Assembly: GCA_905479915.1 (NCBI GenBank)
Contig: CAJQOH010000021.1
Coordinates: 1 to 64,000, forward strand
DNA length: 64,000 bases
Origin: an uncultured Flavobacteriales bacterium
GTDB taxonomy: Bacteria > Bacteroidota > Bacteroidia > Flavobacteriales_E > Vicingaceae
Direction of reading: 5' to 3'
Made by a program: the position numbers and the translations under genes. How positions within the stretch are numbered: position 1 is the first letter of the stretch; every line of letters begins with the position of its first letter. Below, piece by piece: positions 11,201 to 20,320 of this stretch. The notes under the pieces were generated by a model that saw only the letters and a list, made by a program, of their open reading frames with translations, ran no database searches and was not told the DNA's origin.

Positions 11201-11256
11201 ATGTTTTGTCCTTTTTCCTCTATTCTAAACTGAATAAATGAAAAAGGACAAAACAT
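11201..11256. other. 17-bp perfect inverted repeat with a structured 22-nt loop
   Basis: atgttttgtcctttttc (11201-11217) is the exact reverse complement of gaaaaaggacaaaacat (11240-11256). Confidence 0.9.
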
Positions 11257-11266
11257 GAATTCTAAA

Positions 11267-12442
11267 TTATATATTTTCGATAACCATTGCTGAGGCACCA
11301 CCACCACCGTTACAAATACCGGCAGCACCAATTTTACCTCCGTTTTGTTTTAAAACGTTGATCAAAGTAACAATGATTCTTGATCCAGAATTTCCAAGAG
11401 GATGTCCTAAAGAAACAGCACCACCATTTACATCTACTTTAGAAGGGTCTAACCCTAACTCTCTAGTGTTAGCAATACCAACAACAGAAAATGCTTGGTT
11501 TAATTCCCAATAGTCAACATCATCATTGGTTAAATTAGCTTTCTTTAATGCTTTTGGTACAGCCAATGAAGGGGCAGTAGTAAACCACTCAGCATCATGA
11601 GCAGCATCAGCATAACTAACAACTTTAGCAATAGCTTTAACTCCTAGTTCTTCTGCTTTTTCTTTGCTCATTAAAACAAGTGCTGAAGCACCATCATTTA
11701 AAGTAGAAGCGTTTGCAGCAGTAACAGTACCTTCTTTATCGAACACAGGACGTAAAGCAGGAATCTTTTCCAGTTTTACAGCAGTATATTCTTCATCTTT
11801 GTTTACGATAATTGCATCACCTCTTCTTTGAGGAACTTCTACAGGAACAATTTCTTCATCAAACTTCCCCGCGTCCCAAGCAGCAGCAGATCTGTTGTAA
11901 GATTCTATTGCAAAAGCATCTTGATCTTCTCTAGTGATGTTTTTTTCTGTAGCACATTTTTCAGCACAAACTCCCATGTGTACTTTGTTGTAAACATCAG
12001 TTAAACCATCCTTAACCATTCCATCAGCCATTTTTACATCTCCTAATTTAGTAGATGATCTTGCATTCATGTAATGTGGTACTTGGCTCATGTTTTCCAT
12101 TCCGCCAACAACAACACAATCATTATCACCAGCAATAATAGATGCAGCACCTAAAGCAATAGATTTCATTCCAGAAGCACAAACTTTATTTACCGTAGTA
12201 CAAGGAACGTTTGTATTTAATCCAGCAAATATAGCAGCTTGTCTTGCTGGTGCTTGACCAACATTAGCTTGCAATACATTTCCCATAAACACTTCGTCAA
12301 CAACATCTACTGAGATGTTTGCTTTTTCAATAGCTCCTTTAATTGCAGCTGCACCTAATTTAGGAGCAGGAACACTAGATAAACTTCCTAAAAAACTTCC
12401 TATAGGTGTTCTTACTGCTGATACGATATATACTTCTTTCAT
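11267..12442 (-). CDS. Acetyl-CoA C-acetyl/acyltransferase (thiolase)
   Basis: VNKVCASGMKSI, GGMENMSQVP, NGGAVSLGHPLGNSGSRI, GICNGGGGASAMVIE. Confidence 0.95.
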   Translation of the reverse strand: MKEVYIVSAVRTPIGSFLGSLSSVPAPKLGAAAIKGAIEKANISVDVVDEVFMGNVLQANVGQAPARQAAIFAGLNTNVPCTTVNKVCASGMKSIALGAASIIAGDNDCVVVGGMENMSQVPHYMNARSSTKLGDVKMADGMVKDGLTDVYNKVHMGVCAEKCATEKNITREDQDAFAIESYNRSAAAWDAGKFDEEIVPVEVPQRRGDAIIVNKDEEYTAVKLEKIPALRPVFDKEGTVTAANASTLNDGASALVLMSKEKAEELGVKAIAKVVSYADAAHDAEWFTTAPSLAVPKALKKANLTNDDVDYWELNQAFSVVGIANTRELGLDPSKVDVNGGAVSLGHPLGNSGSRIIVTLINVLKQNGGKIGAAGICNGGGGASAMVIENI

Positions 12443-12550
12443 GTCTTAGTTTTTATTGTTTTATTATAGTGACATGGAACTCACAATCTTAAAACCTCCA
12501 AAAGAGTGAGGTTCTTTATGCTCGTTTCAAGTCTTAGTTTTTATTGTTTT
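12443..12550 (-). promoter_or_regulatory. Thiolase 5' leader with a duplicated 20-nt element and alternative hairpins
   Basis: gtcttagtttttattgtttt at 12443-12462 and again at 12531-12550, exactly 88 bp apart; complementary segments between the copies. Confidence 0.5.
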
Positions 12551-12651
12551 TCTGAGCACGAAGTTAATTATTTTAAGTTTAAATTTAATGGTTTAAAAAT
12601 TTAAAGTCCAATTCTGTATTTTCGCAAAATATATTCTACTTTTAAACCCAT

Positions 12652-14712
12652 ATGGCAAACAATTTTGTTAATAATTTAAGAAACAAACACGAGCTGATAT
12701 TTAAAGTGCTTTTGTTTATAACAGCTATATTTTTAGTTGTATTTCTTTTGCCTAAGGAAGCTAAGTTCAAATACGAGTTTCAAAAGAATAAACCTTGGGT
12801 TCATCAAGATTTATTAGCTCCTTTTGATTTTGCGATAAACAAAACTGAAAATGAATTATCAGAAGAAAGATTGAGCATTCAAGAGCATCATCTTTTTTGT
12901 TTTAACAATGATACAGACATTAGAGAAATTGCATTATCAAATTATAAAAAATGGATATTAACAAATTGGACGAACTCTCTTGGTATTGGGAAGGTTGATC
13001 CTTATATAATAGAAGGGGAGAAGTATTTAGAAGTTATTTATACCAAAGGAATAATTGAAGTTATTGATGATTTAGATAGTAAGGAAGAAAGCTTTTCAAT
13101 ACTACTGTTAGGGAAGGATAATGTTGGAGAGGAAGTTGAGTTGGGTGATTTTTTCACTATAAAATCTGCATATGATTATGTGGTGAATGATTTGAAAAAC
13201 AACGATAATATCAACGCAGAATTTTTATTGTCGGGAATTGAGAACACCTTATTACAAAATATAAAATACAATAGTTCATTAACAGAAAAAGACTTAGAAA
13301 GTGAACTTAGTCAGATTTCATTAGTAAAAGGAGGGGTTTACGAAAAAGAAAAAATTATCTCAAAAGGAGAGCTGGTTTCTGATAGTAAATTTACGGTATT
13401 ACAGTCGTTAAAATCAGAATATGAATCGAAACGAGGAAATACCAATCAATCCAATTGGATACTGTTGGGTCAGATTATCATTGTGGTACTGCTTTTTTAC
13501 TCCATTTTTGTTTTTCTTAAAAACATCAGTAAAAATGTATACAATAATAATTTTGACATAGGTTTTATAGCCATTATTGTTGTTGGCTTTGTTGCTTTAA
13601 CTGCTTTGGTTTTAAAAATAGAAACGGTTAGTGTTTATGTTGTTCCTTATTGTATTATTCCTCTTTTAATTAGAACATTTTTTGGAAATAGATTGGCGTT
13701 GTTTATTTATGTGATCTCAATTTTTATTATCAGTTTTTTAGTTCCAAATTCATTTGAGTTTGTTTTGTTGGAAATGATTACTGGAATATTAACGCTTTAT
13801 ACGGTGTTGAACGTGAATAAACGTGCAGAACTGTTTTATACATCTGTTATCATATTTATTGTTTTTTCAATTTCTTATATAGGTTTCTCTTTATTGCAAG
13901 GTGGAGGTATTGATGGCATTGCTTGGAATTCTTTTGGTTATTTTGGAATGTCTGCAGGATTTACTCTATTGACTTACCCGTTAATTTACTTGTTCGAAAA
14001 ACTTTTTGGTTATATATCTGATGTTACTTTATTGGAGCTTTCTGATACAAATAATGACTTGCTAAGAGAGTTGAACTTGAAAGCTCCTGGAACCTTTCAG
14101 CATTCCTTGCAAGTATCCAATTTAGCTGAAGAAGGAATTAGAGAGATAGGAGGTAATCCTTTATTGGTAAGAACTGGAGCATTGTATCACGATATTGGTA
14201 AAATGCTAGCTCCAGCTTATTTTATTGAAAATCAATCTGGAGTTAATCCTCATGATGAATTAGGGTATGAAGAAAGTGCAGGTATTATTATTGACCATGT
14301 TTTAAGAGGGATAGAGTTGGCAAAAGAACATAAGTTACCAGAACAGATTATTGATTTTATTAGAACACATCACGGAACAACTAAAACACAATACTTTTTA
14401 AGGATGTTTCAGAATGAGCATCCAGATGAGGAAGTTCCTGTTGAGTTGTTTCAATATCCTGGACCGATACCATATTCTAAAGAAACTGCAGTGTTAATGA
14501 TGGCAGACTCTGTAGAGGCAGCTTCGCGTAGTTTAAAGGTTTACGATAATGACTCGATTACTAAATTGGTTGAAGGGATTGTTGGTGCTCAGGTAGCAGA
14601 CAATCAGTTCATTAATACCAATATTACGTTCAATGATATTACTATTATTAAAAAGATGTTCATTAAGAAGTTGATGAACATTTATCATGTTAGAATAGAG
14701 TATCCGAAGTAG
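12652..14712 (+). CDS. 7TM-HD (HDIG) membrane phosphodiesterase, PgpH-like
   Basis: N-terminal TM and extracellular region, multiple TMs, HD domain PGTFQHSLQVSNLAEEG...GALYHDIGKM...IDFIRTHHGTT. Confidence 0.9.
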   Translation: MANNFVNNLRNKHELIFKVLLFITAIFLVVFLLPKEAKFKYEFQKNKPWVHQDLLAPFDFAINKTENELSEERLSIQEHHLFCFNNDTDIREIALSNYKKWILTNWTNSLGIGKVDPYIIEGEKYLEVIYTKGIIEVIDDLDSKEESFSILLLGKDNVGEEVELGDFFTIKSAYDYVVNDLKNNDNINAEFLLSGIENTLLQNIKYNSSLTEKDLESELSQISLVKGGVYEKEKIISKGELVSDSKFTVLQSLKSEYESKRGNTNQSNWILLGQIIIVVLLFYSIFVFLKNISKNVYNNNFDIGFIAIIVVGFVALTALVLKIETVSVYVVPYCIIPLLIRTFFGNRLALFIYVISIFIISFLVPNSFEFVLLEMITGILTLYTVLNVNKRAELFYTSVIIFIVFSISYIGFSLLQGGGIDGIAWNSFGYFGMSAGFTLLTYPLIYLFEKLFGYISDVTLLELSDTNNDLLRELNLKAPGTFQHSLQVSNLAEEGIREIGGNPLLVRTGALYHDIGKMLAPAYFIENQSGVNPHDELGYEESAGIIIDHVLRGIELAKEHKLPEQIIDFIRTHHGTTKTQYFLRMFQNEHPDEEVPVELFQYPGPIPYSKETAVLMMADSVEAASRSLKVYDNDSITKLVEGIVGAQVADNQFINTNITFNDITIIKKMFIKKLMNIYHVRIEYPK

Positions 14713-14714
14713 GG

Positions 14715-14867
14715 TTACTCTTTTTGTTCTTTAGCCTTTCGAATAATTTCTTTCAATCGTTTTTTATTGGCTTCTTGTTCAGTTTTCTTTTTGTTGGTTT
14801 TTTGAGCTAAGAGCTTGTTGTGTTTAGCTTTATTCTTTGCGTTTTTATTTTTACCAACTTTTGCCAT
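14715..14867 (-). CDS. Small basic protein of 50 aa (not in supplied ORF track)
   Basis: Manual translation: MAKVGKNKNAKNKAKHNKLLAQKTNKKKTEQEANKKRLKEIIRKAKEQKE*; tail-to-tail 2 nt from the preceding CDS. Confidence 0.55.
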   Translation of the reverse strand: MAKVGKNKNAKNKAKHNKLLAQKTNKKKTEQEANKKRLKEIIRKAKEQKE

Positions 14868-14890
14868 GAAGCTGTAAAGTTAGCCTTCTT

Positions 14891-15126
14891 TGTCATTCAG
14901 AGCGATATTTTGTCCAACTTCATGTTGGAAACAAAATGAAGCGTGGAATCTTTTTGTTTTGAGAGAATCAACTATTTTAATTATAGGTTCTCGATATAGT
15001 TTAATTTTATCCTTCGATAAACTCATGATGACATTAAACCACTCGAACTGACAATAATTAAAATAGATTCTTCAAGTTGATTTGTATAGAAAATAAATTT
15101 TCTACAAATCTGCATTCAGAATGACA
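14891..15126. repeat. Candidate degenerate interspersed intergenic element with TGTCATTC/GAATGACA ends
   Basis: tgtcattc at 14891 and gaatgaca ending at 15126 are reverse complements; internal hairpin tccaac-ttcat-gttgga; no coding content. Confidence 0.4.
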
Positions 15127-15148
15127 TTGCGTTTACTTTTGTGCTACA

Positions 15149-17638
15149 ATGAATTTCGATTATTCTAAAATAGATTTACCCGTTAAAGACGTTATCCCTA
15201 AAATACAGGAAGAGCTTAATAATGCGTCAACATTAATACTAAAAGCACCACCCGGAGCAGGAAAGAGTACGTTGGTGCCCTTGGCTTTAATGGAAGAAGT
15301 TTGGCTTAATGGTAAAAAGATTTTAATGCTTGAGCCAAGAAGGTTGGCAGCAAAAACTATTGCCAACAGAATGTCAGATTTGTTGGGAGAAAAAGTAGGG
15401 GAATCTGTTGGTTATCGTATCCGTTTTGAGAGTAGGGTTTCTGAAAAAACGAAGATTGAAGTTTTAACTGAAGGGATTCTTACGAGAATGATTCATGATG
15501 ATAACGGGTTAGAAGGAGTAGGGCTAGTTATTTTTGATGAATTTCATGAAAGAAGTATTCATGCCGATGTAGCAATGGCTTTATGTAGAGAATCTCAAGA
15601 AGTGTTACGACCAGATTTGAGAATTTTGGTGATGTCTGCAACACTGGATATGCCAGAATTATCTAAAATGTTAAAAGCTCCAATTGTAGAAAGTTTAGGA
15701 AGACAATATCCTGTAGAACTAAATTATGCTGGAGATAGTGATGTAAGAATGTTGCCAGAACTAACAAGCCGAGTTGTTAAAATGGCAATCGATAAGCATG
15801 AAGGGGATGTGTTGGTTTTTTTACCAGGGCAAGGAGAGATTAAAAAGTGTGAGGAGATTTTAAAACATTCCTTAAAAGGAATACTGATTCATCCATTATA
15901 CGGACAACTTCCTCCGAATAAGCAGTTTGCAGCAATTATGCCGAATAGAGAAGGTACAAGGAAAGTGGTTTTAGCGACTAATATAGCAGAAACCAGTTTA
16001 ACTATAGAAGGGGTTAAAATTGTAATTGATTCTGGTTTTGAACGTACAGCCCGTTTTAATCCTAACACAGGTTTATCTCGTTTAGAAACCATTCAAATAT
16101 CTAAAGATTCTGCAGATCAACGAGCAGGTAGAGCGGGGAGGCTAAGTGCTGGGGTTTGTTATCGTATGTGGACTTTGGCAACACAATCACGTTTAGATGA
16201 GCATGGAAAACCCGAAATTGAACAAGCAGATTTAAGTTCTTTGGTTTTAGATATGGCTCAATGGGGAATTGCGAATGCCGAAGATTTATCTTGGGTAACT
16301 CCACCTCCTAAAAAGAATATTTCTAAAGCGTCTAAATTATTACATGAATTAGATGCTTTGGAAGATGATAAGATAACAGCGCATGGAAAAGAGATTCATC
16401 GTTTGCCAACACATCCAAGAATAGGACATATGCTAATAAAAGCTGAGGAAGTTAATCAACTATCTCTAGCTACCGATATTGCGCCATTGTTAGAAGAAAG
16501 AGATCCTTTGCCTCCAGAGACAGGAATAGATATTAATTTAAGAATAGAAGCGTTAAGAAGGTACCGTAAAGAAAAGGCAGGAACCAACCGTTTGGCAAGA
16601 ATTGAGAAAATAGCATCTCAATACCGCAGTATGTTTAAAATAGATATTGATAATTCTGTTTTTGATGATTACGAGACAGGTATTTTATTGGCTTATTGTT
16701 ATCCAGAACGAATTGCTTGTGCCAGACCAGGGAACAATGCCCAATTTCAAATGGCCAATGGTCAATTGGCTGCAGCTGGTCATAGAGATGATTTGGCTAG
16801 TGAACCTTGGTTATCTGTTGCCCATGTAAATGATAGGCATGGTGGTGTTGGTAAAATATTTATGGCCTCACCACTTAATCCTAAAGATTTAAGACCAATG
16901 CTTAGAACTAAAGAAGTTATTGCATGGAACACTAAAAAAGGTGGGTTGATTGCTTCTGAGAATATGGGGATTGGAAATATTGTATTGCAGAGTAAGCCTT
17001 TATCAGACCCTGATGAGCACCTAATTTTTAAAGCCCTTATTGGAGCGGTTAAAAAGGAGGGGAGTTCTTTATTGAATTGGGATGAAGACGTGGAGCAATG
17101 GCAAAACAGAGTGCTTTCAATGAGGGTATGGTATCCAGAAGATGATTTTCCTGACGTGAGTACTAAATCATTATTGTTGAATGCTGAAGATTGGTTAGGT
17201 CCTTATCTGAATGCTATAGAGAGTCCTGATGATTTTAAAAAGATAAATTTAAAAGAAGTATTGCAATATAGTTTAGAGTCATTTCTTCAAACAAAGTTAA
17301 ACGCTCATGCGCCTAAAACAATAGAGGTTAAAAGTGGTTCAAAAATTAAGTTACAATATACTTCTAATGGATCTGAACCAATATTGGCGGTTCGATTACA
17401 GGAATGTTTTGGAATGGCAGATACACCAAAGGTAAATCAAGGAAAAATAAGTGTATTAATGCATTTGCTTTCTCCAGGGTTTAAAATAGTTCAGATTACA
17501 TCGGATTTAAAAAGCTTTTGGGACAATGCTTATTTTGATGTTCGTAAAGATTTAAGAATGCAGTATAAACGTCATTTGTGGCCAGAAAAACCTTGGGAAG
17601 AAGAGGCGATTAAAGGCTCTAGAAAAAGAAGGAAGTAG
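15149..17638 (+). CDS. hrpB: ATP-dependent helicase HrpB
   Basis: APPGAGKSTLVPLAL, DEFHERS, MSATLD, ATNIAETSLTIEG, DQRAGRAGR, plus HrpB C-terminal region. Confidence 0.93.
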   Translation: MNFDYSKIDLPVKDVIPKIQEELNNASTLILKAPPGAGKSTLVPLALMEEVWLNGKKILMLEPRRLAAKTIANRMSDLLGEKVGESVGYRIRFESRVSEKTKIEVLTEGILTRMIHDDNGLEGVGLVIFDEFHERSIHADVAMALCRESQEVLRPDLRILVMSATLDMPELSKMLKAPIVESLGRQYPVELNYAGDSDVRMLPELTSRVVKMAIDKHEGDVLVFLPGQGEIKKCEEILKHSLKGILIHPLYGQLPPNKQFAAIMPNREGTRKVVLATNIAETSLTIEGVKIVIDSGFERTARFNPNTGLSRLETIQISKDSADQRAGRAGRLSAGVCYRMWTLATQSRLDEHGKPEIEQADLSSLVLDMAQWGIANAEDLSWVTPPPKKNISKASKLLHELDALEDDKITAHGKEIHRLPTHPRIGHMLIKAEEVNQLSLATDIAPLLEERDPLPPETGIDINLRIEALRRYRKEKAGTNRLARIEKIASQYRSMFKIDIDNSVFDDYETGILLAYCYPERIACARPGNNAQFQMANGQLAAAGHRDDLASEPWLSVAHVNDRHGGVGKIFMASPLNPKDLRPMLRTKEVIAWNTKKGGLIASENMGIGNIVLQSKPLSDPDEHLIFKALIGAVKKEGSSLLNWDEDVEQWQNRVLSMRVWYPEDDFPDVSTKSLLLNAEDWLGPYLNAIESPDDFKKINLKEVLQYSLESFLQTKLNAHAPKTIEVKSGSKIKLQYTSNGSEPILAVRLQECFGMADTPKVNQGKISVLMHLLSPGFKIVQITSDLKSFWDNAYFDVRKDLRMQYKRHLWPEKPWEEEAIKGSRKRRK

Positions 17639-17693
17639 TTGTGAGTCACAAGTAAAAAGTCACAAGTGAAAAGTGATCAGGAATTAGTTTTTT

Positions 17694-17771
17694 TGACTAC
17701 TGACTACTGACTACTGACTACTGACTACTGACTACTGACTACTGACTACTGACTACTGACTACTGACTACT
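17694..17771. repeat. Perfect 7-bp tandem array (TGACTAC)n, about 11.1 copies
   Basis: Period-7 match uninterrupted from 17694 to 17771, between hrpB and the lipoprotein gene. Confidence 0.98.
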
Positions 17772-18111
17772 TATCCCCTCCAGATTTTTCTTTTCCTGGT
17801 TTAACCCCCATACGTTTTTTCTTAACGAACTTAGCATTCCTTTTAGCCATAATGGCTTTTTTCTTATCCAGCTCTTTTTGCGCTTTTTTTGCTGCCTTTT
17901 TAGGGTCTTTATAATGTTTGTTTTGTTTTTGATATCCTTTCGCAATTTGAACACTTGGTGCTGTTTTACGATTTAATCCAGTGTTGTAAACTCCTTTTTT
18001 ATTCTTATTAGATCTACCACTAAACATCGTGCTTTGATCTAGTTTACTTTTGCAAGATCCTAAAAGCACTAATACAAGAATGATTCCTATGGTTTTTGTG
18101 ATGACATTCAT
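17767..18111 (-). CDS. Small highly basic lipoprotein
   Basis: Lipobox LLGSC; Lys/Arg-rich mature region. Stop codon (cta on plus, 17767-17769) lies in the heptamer array. Confidence 0.7.
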   Translation of the reverse strand: MNVITKTIGIILVLVLLGSCKSKLDQSTMFSGRSNKNKKGVYNTGLNRKTAPSVQIAKGYQKQNKHYKDPKKAAKKAQKELDKKKAIMAKRNAKFVKKKRMGVKPGKEKSGGDK

Positions 18112-18123
18112 ACTTTTTTCTTT

Positions 18124-18777
18124 TTAATTTTCCTTATACTCTTCTATTAACGCATAAATATCAATAATTAGTCTGTCAACATCTTCTTTTGATGTTCCAT
18201 CGTAAAAACCTCTTAATCTTTTGTCCTTATCAATTAGTACAAAGTTTTCGGTATGCACAAAGTCATTAATACCTCCATCACCTTCCGTTACAGCAGCAAA
18301 ATAAGTTTTTCGGGCTAAGTTATAAATCTGTTTTTTATCACCCGTAACAAAGTTCCATTTATCAGAAGATACACCTAATTCTTTTGCATATTGATTTAAA
18401 ACAGGAACTGAATCTGCCTCAGGCATTACCGTATGAGATAAAAAAGAAATGTCACTGTTCTCCATAAACTCATCGTAAACACGATTCATTTGTTTTGTCA
18501 TTTTAGGACATATAGTAGGGCAGGTAACAAAAAAGAAGTCGGTAACATAAATTTTACCTTCATAATCGTTTTCTGTTATCTCTTTTCCATCTTGATTGGT
18601 TAAACTAAAAGAGCCCACTCTATGTAATTTATCAACGCTTCTTAGTGATTCGTCAACCAATTCAGGGTTAACGTCTATGGGATTAAAAACCTTTAATACT
18701 TTTGGTTGGTCTATCATAAAATAGGCAATTGTAATGCCTATAACCGCAATTAAAAAAGCCGGAATAAATCGTTTCAT
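18124..18777 (-). CDS. SCO1/SenC family protein
   Basis: FFFVTCPTICPKMTKQM and later HTENFVLIDKDKRLRGFYDGT. Confidence 0.92.
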   Translation of the reverse strand: MKRFIPAFLIAVIGITIAYFMIDQPKVLKVFNPIDVNPELVDESLRSVDKLHRVGSFSLTNQDGKEITENDYEGKIYVTDFFFVTCPTICPKMTKQMNRVYDEFMENSDISFLSHTVMPEADSVPVLNQYAKELGVSSDKWNFVTGDKKQIYNLARKTYFAAVTEGDGGINDFVHTENFVLIDKDKRLRGFYDGTSKEDVDRLIIDIYALIEEYKEN

Positions 18778-18778
18778 A

Positions 18779-20281
18779 TTATTTCTTCTTTCTTGCTTTT
18801 TCTTTGTCCATGATCGTTTTTAAAAGATCTGTATCTAATTTCTTAGCGATAATTTTTTTGCCCTTATCTAAAAGATAAATTTGTGGTGTAGTATACACAT
18901 CGTAAGTTGTGTTATAATTTAAACTTTTTAAATCTGTAAACCCTCTTAAAATGTATTCTGTAGCTTTTTGTTGATCCTCGTATACATCTTTAGGAACAGC
19001 AACATTTACAAAATCTAAACGATTCTCTCTAATAAACTTCTTCCATTGCTCGTTATGGTGAGAACTAACAGAGTATACCTTGATATCAACTGTAGTTTTA
19101 ATAGAATCAACATAGTTAGCTAACTTAGGTAGCTCTTTTTTACAGTGTCCACAGTCAGGATCCCAAAAAACTAACACGGTATATTCAGATTCCACATCCT
19201 TGTACATGTTGATCCAGTTGTTACCTGTGTCTAATAGGCTCAAATTAATAGCTTGTTTTCCAATAACTAAAGGAGCTATTTTTCTAGCTCTATCTTGCAC
19301 TTTTTCTATTTGACTAGAATCTGCCCAATAAGCTAATTCATGTGTGTAGTAGTTTAAGCCTATGTGAGAAAAAACGCCATCCATTCCCATTATTTTAGAT
19401 TTTTCATAAGAACTCAATAAGTGGTGAACGGTATATTTAAAAATATCGTCATTTGCTTTGGATTTTTCAATAACTAGATCTACATCTTTAATGATAGAGT
19501 CAGGCATTGGGTATACTATGCTTTTGAAATACTTTTCTAACTTGTTGTGAAAAATAGGGGTATAGTTAATTCTAGGGTCAGAAAAGTCTACATCATCCCA
19601 ATAATGTTTTTTAACGTATTGGTATTTTAATAATCTTTTTAAAGAATCACTTTCAATTTCATTGTAGTCAGGAACTTGAGGTTCCTTCATTGTTTTAAAG
19701 ATTTTAGATACTAGTAAGTCAGGGTGTTCTTTAATAATGTTTAATCTAAAGGCTATGATTTCATCACCAATTGCAGCGAGCTCTTCATTTGCTTTTTCTT
19801 TTTCTTTATCAGAAGTTTTTTCTGATTTAACCTTTTCTCTTAAAGGTTCTGAAGCTTTCTGTTTTTCCGAAATAAATTTTAAATTATTGAAGAATATTTC
19901 ATTCTCTTTTGACTTTTTTATCTTCATGTTTCCAATATAGTCTAGTGTATCAGTTTCAAGATCTACAAGGGCTTCATTGTTAATTACAATTTCAAATAAT
20001 AATTTCCCACCAGTATAAACACCATATATACCTCCATGGTGAGCTTCGTCTCCTTCAAAAATAACAAGACCAGAATTGTCAAATTGAGCAGTATCTTTAT
20101 AGTAACGTTGTTGTCCGAAATAATTGATTAGGTAACAAGGAGATTCCTTCATGCCATCAATTTTCATTTTGATTTTAAAACCTTTGTTTTCAGCATATCC
20201 AGCTAAAGAAATGGTAAGTATTAAAAGAATAGATAATATTTTCTTCATATTTTTGACTAGTTTAGAATTCAAATTTAGCAT
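18779..20281 (-). CDS. TlpA-like thioredoxin-fold protein with DUF4369-like N-terminus
   Basis: FWDPDCGHCKKELPKLANYV; N-terminal FKIKMKIDGMKESPCYLINYFGQQRYYKDTAQFD. Confidence 0.85.
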   Translation of the reverse strand: MLNLNSKLVKNMKKILSILLILTISLAGYAENKGFKIKMKIDGMKESPCYLINYFGQQRYYKDTAQFDNSGLVIFEGDEAHHGGIYGVYTGGKLLFEIVINNEALVDLETDTLDYIGNMKIKKSKENEIFFNNLKFISEKQKASEPLREKVKSEKTSDKEKEKANEELAAIGDEIIAFRLNIIKEHPDLLVSKIFKTMKEPQVPDYNEIESDSLKRLLKYQYVKKHYWDDVDFSDPRINYTPIFHNKLEKYFKSIVYPMPDSIIKDVDLVIEKSKANDDIFKYTVHHLLSSYEKSKIMGMDGVFSHIGLNYYTHELAYWADSSQIEKVQDRARKIAPLVIGKQAINLSLLDTGNNWINMYKDVESEYTVLVFWDPDCGHCKKELPKLANYVDSIKTTVDIKVYSVSSHHNEQWKKFIRENRLDFVNVAVPKDVYEDQQKATEYILRGFTDLKSLNYNTTYDVYTTPQIYLLDKGKKIIAKKLDTDLLKTIMDKEKARKKK

Positions 20282-20320
20282 TTAATAGCAAAGACTAAAC
20301 CAAATTAACATTCTTTTAAC

